Part shown: in pieces, positions 24,820-26,601 of the stretch
Layout: each line of letters opens with the position of its first letter
Numbering within the stretch: position 1 is the first letter of the stretch
Assembly: GCA_964438695.1 (NCBI GenBank)
Contig: CAYTKP010000011.1
Span: 1 to 26,601, forward strand
DNA length: 26,601 bases
From: Phoenicimicrobium sp964438695
GTDB taxonomy: Bacteria > Atribacterota > Phoenicimicrobiia > Phoenicimicrobiales > Phoenicimicrobiaceae
Direction: 5' to 3'
The notes under the pieces: model-generated
Seen by the model: the letters and a program-made list of their open reading frames with translations, nothing else
Databases searched by the model: none
What the model was told of the DNA's origin: nothing
Program-made: the position numbers and the translations under genes

Positions 24820-25242
24820 TTATTGTTTTTGAGTGAAAATTTTAGTAATTAATTCTAACCCTTCTTTTATTAATTCAACTTCTCTTAAAGAGAGATTTTT
24901 TCTGATTCTGTATTCGCAAGTGCTTCTCTCCTGTTCAATCTGTTTTTTTATTTTAACTCCTTTAGGGGAAAGAGACAGAACAAAAGATCTTCTATCTTTA
25001 GGATTTTCCCTTCTTAATAAGTATCCTTTCTTAACTAAACCGTCTATTATTCTACTCCCCCTGGAAGGAGATAACCCCATTTTTTTTGACAAGGTATAAC
25101 AAGAAATTTTTTCTTCTATTCCAATTTCTGTAAGACCTTTATATTCAGCTAAAGAGATGTTACAAATACCACGTATCTTTTCTTCATCTTCTATACAAAT
25201 TCTTTTTAATTTCAGAATCAAATCTATCAAGCTCTTTTCCAT
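24820..25242 (-). CDS. MarR family transcriptional regulator
   Basis: A 140-residue winged-helix repressor-type protein. The recognition helices lie in CYTLSKKMGLSPSRGSRIIDGLVKKGYLLRR (48-78) and the wing in NPKDRRSFVLSLSPKG (80-95), both typical of MarR. N- and C-terminal helices form the dimer interface. Cys16, Cys27, Cys48 and Cys109 offer possible redox sites. I chose the ATG at 25240-25242 with GAGG about 11 bases upstream. The longer frame from a TTG at 25287 would start inside the promoter -10 box and is rejected. Tandem operators at 25259-25287 suggest autoregulation of marR-trxA-hsp20. Confidence 0.9.
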   Translation of the reverse strand: MEKSLIDLILKLKRICIEDEEKIRGICNISLAEYKGLTEIGIEEKISCYTLSKKMGLSPSRGSRIIDGLVKKGYLLRRENPKDRRSFVLSLSPKGVKIKKQIEQERSTCEYRIRKNLSLREVELIKEGLELITKIFTQKQ

Positions 25243-25258
25243 CCAGTAGTCAACCTCT

Positions 25259-25287
25259 TTGCCATTAGCAATATTTGCTATAAGCAA
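25259..25287 (-). promoter_or_regulatory. Tandem palindromic operators for the MarR regulator
   Basis: Two 13-bp imperfect palindromes, TTGCTTATAGCAA (25275-25287) and TTGCTAATGGCAA (25259-25271) on the minus strand, are separated by three bases and centred 16 bases apart. The shared form is TTGC-N5-GCAA, a common MarR-type site. They run from the -10 box through the predicted transcript start, so bound protein would block initiation. Confidence 0.75.
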
Positions 25288-25315
25288 TTATATAGGCTAA
25301 AGAAATATTTGTCAA
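25287..25315 (-). promoter_or_regulatory. Consensus sigma-70 promoter of marR-trxA-hsp20
   Basis: Reading leftward, TTGACA (25310-25315) and TATAAT (25287-25292) are both perfect and separated by exactly 17 bases. The predicted transcript start is near 25280, about 40 bases before the marR ATG. The operator pair begins at the edge of the -10. Confidence 0.85.
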
Positions 25316-25596
25316 GGGTTTTTTTAGAAAAATTTTTGAAATTTTTTAGATATTTAGATATCAAAAGAATAACCAAAGAAATTTTAAGAAAACAAATGTT
25401 TTTGATTTTTAAAAAACAAACCATAGTCACAGTAATATAATTATGAAGCTCCCCCGCTTTACCGGGCACCAAGATAAGACTGTAATGAAAAAATTTGAAG
25501 TCCAAATTGGTGGGAGACCGAAAGAGAAGAAAATATTAAAGTAGGCAAATACAAACCACCTCTGCCTGCTTCTTGTAGGAAATTACCCCCAAAGAG
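25316..25596. other. Intergenic region between marR promoter and the mobile element
   Basis: 25316-25435 is strongly AT-rich. From about 25440 to 25590 the sequence becomes richer in G and C, with CACCAA and TTGGTG arms (25468-25515). I found no open frame with a ribosome binding site and no known RNA. It may be debris from older insertions. Confidence 0.35.
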
Positions 25597-25676
25597 TTGA
25601 CACAGACGGAATTTAGATAGTGTAAAATTTTAGTAGGGGTTTTCTAAGATATCACTTGTCAAGAGGTCAACAAAAA

Positions 25677-25752
25677 AGGTAGACTTACCTCATAGATCAA
25701 ACTAAAAGAAAAAGAAGAAACATTCTTTTTCTAAAAGGAGGTAAATCTACCT
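25677..25752 (+). promoter_or_regulatory. Fold-back leader sequestering the transposase ribosome binding site
   Basis: The outer stem pairs 25677-25691 with 25738-25752 (15 positions, one C-A mismatch) and takes in most of the AAGGAGG ribosome binding site. The inner stem AGAAAAAGAA (25707-25716) pairs with TTCTTTTTCT (25723-25732) around a six-base loop. The ATG follows at 25754. Long transcripts from outside the element would hide the ribosome site, as known for some other insertion sequences. Confidence 0.7.
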
Positions 25753-25753
25753 A

Positions 25754-26601
25754 ATGAAAGAATTACAGTTAACCATTACATTACCATCTCTACAAGTGAC
25801 TATACCAGAAGGCGAGCTTAATATCCAGCACCTGGAGAAATTTGTTTTTCCATTAACCAAAATCATAGGCCAGCATATTCTAACTAGCATACTTCAGTTC
25901 CTTGACAATAAATTAAGAAAAGATAGGCTGAGGGGAACCCTCACCAACTGGGGAAAGCGCAGTAAGTATCTGTCGACCCTCCTGGGTAATATCACCTACC
26001 AAAAGCATCTATACCGGGAGCAAGATGGCCATTACCGTTGTCTTTTGGATGAGACCCTGGGCTTAAAGCCTAATCAGCGGATGAGCAGTCCTTACCAGAA
26101 GACCACCGGCCTATTTTCCTTCCTGGCCGGCAGCTATCGTAATGCCCAAAGGTTTTTTGAGTACTGCTTTGGGGATTCAATAAGTTTTGAATGTATCCGC
26201 CAACAGGTTCAGCATCAAGGGACCCAGATTCAAAAACAAGAAGAATACACCTTTGACCAGAAGTTAACAGAAGTCCTAAAACCAACAACCCTCACCCCCA
26301 ATAGATCAACAGGAGAGACTCTCTATTTGGAGTTAGACGGTACTATGATTCACCTGCAAAAACAGCAGAAGAAAAAGGCAGAACTAAAACTGGCTATCAT
26401 CCCCAGGAGAAAAGAAAAGAGGTATCTCCCAGGAAGCTCGGAGGCCAAAAAACTCAAAGACAAATTAGCCTATGCTGGTCTTGGCCCAGCTGATGAATTT
26501 ATGGCTCAAGTCAGTATCCTGGCTGAAGAGAAGTTTCAGATGTATGACCAATTATGCCCCTTTCACCTGAAACGCAAACTAATCCAGCATCTTTCCTATA
26601 A
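25754..26601 (+). CDS. ISLre2/UPF0236 family transposase, partial at window end
   Basis: The 282 visible codons stay open to the end of the window with no stop, so the gene is cut by the window and is not evidently broken. The N-terminal half is helical and basic. LYLELDGTMIHLQ (about 190-202) gives a likely first catalytic Asp195 of a DDE-type enzyme, followed by KKAELKLAIIP and the CPFHLKRKLIQHL segment. These match the UPF0236/ISLre2 pattern as I remember it. The ATG has an excellent AAGGAGG site that lies in the fold-back stem at 25677-25752. GC-richer codon use sets it apart from the host genes. Confidence 0.8.
   Translation, partial: MKELQLTITLPSLQVTIPEGELNIQHLEKFVFPLTKIIGQHILTSILQFLDNKLRKDRLRGTLTNWGKRSKYLSTLLGNITYQKHLYREQDGHYRCLLDETLGLKPNQRMSSPYQKTTGLFSFLAGSYRNAQRFFEYCFGDSISFECIRQQVQHQGTQIQKQEEYTFDQKLTEVLKPTTLTPNRSTGETLYLELDGTMIHLQKQQKKKAELKLAIIPRRKEKRYLPGSSEAKKLKDKLAYAGLGPADEFMAQVSILAEEKFQMYDQLCPFHLKRKLIQHLSY

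Larger units (their letters stand above)
25597..26601 (+). mobile_element. ISLre2/UPF0236-like insertion element, left part only
   Basis: The element is inferred from its transposase, which runs off the window. The left edge is uncertain. I place it near 25597, where GTTGACACAGACGG and GATAGTGTAA form end-like sequence, upstream of the fold-back leader. The right end and any target duplication are outside the window. Base and codon use (many CTG, ACC, GGC codons) differ from the AT-rich neighbours, consistent with transfer. Confidence 0.55.

Noticed and set aside
25243..25287. TTG start that lengthens the MarR protein by 15 residues
   Set aside because: It begins within the -10 box of a perfect promoter, so the transcript would start after it.
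25278..25505. 75-codon minus-strand open frame upstream of marR
   Set aside because: It overlaps the marR promoter, has no ribosome binding site and its translation looks like noise.

Overview
The window is AT-rich bacterial chromosome spanning the replication origin. Genes on the left (gyrA, gyrB, dciA-like, recF, dnaN, dnaA) are all transcribed leftward. Genes on the right (rpmH through a beta-CASP nuclease gene) are all transcribed rightward, so transcription runs away from the dnaA region on both sides, as expected around oriC. Organism (inference): the dnaA-dnaN-recF-gyrB-gyrA and rpmH-rnpA-yidD-yidC-khpB-mnmE-rsmG-parA-parB orders are the classic bacterial origin arrangement. A DciA-type helicase-loader gene together with an AmaP/Asp23 pair, the short YidC form, many TTG/GTG starts and a UPF0236/ISLre2-type transposase fit a deep-branching, Gram-positive-related lineage such as Atribacterota or an early-branching Firmicutes group better than Bacillus or Proteobacteria. 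The phylum is not proven here.

Layout. 1-9352: replication block on the minus strand, with a candidate basal unwinding system (DnaA box, GGCC, DnaA-trio) in the dnaA-dnaN gap. 9353-10070: intergenic region with further DnaA boxes and a strong rpmH promoter. 10071-15284: ribosomal protein L34, RNase P protein, YidD, YidC, KhpB, MnmE and RsmG. The mnmE-rsmG gap holds a parS site, four more DnaA-box-like sites and a long AT-rich inverted repeat. 15285-17202: a second parS and parA-parB. 17203-19591: AmaP-like and Asp23 envelope proteins and a DUF401 permease. 19592-23839: an uncharacterised HD-domain protein, threonine synthase and a beta-CASP MBL ribonuclease ending in a clear intrinsic terminator. 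23923-25242: a minus-strand marR-trxA-hsp20 operon driven by a consensus promoter overlapped by two tandem palindromic operators. 25597-26601: the left part of an ISLre2/UPF0236-like element, cut by the window end, whose transposase ribosome binding site lies inside a fold-back stem.

How it works together: DnaA, DnaN, DciA-like, RecF and gyrase initiate, load and untangle the replication fork. ParA/ParB and the two parS sites segregate the origin. The rpmH operon links ribosome, RNase P and membrane-insertion functions. The most distinctive features are the B. subtilis-like DnaA-trio origin, the three DnaA-box clusters, the self-regulated MarR/thioredoxin/small heat-shock operon with cysteine-bearing partners, the gyrB leader hairpin and the fold-back transposase leader. 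No tRNA, rRNA or CRISPR array was recognised.
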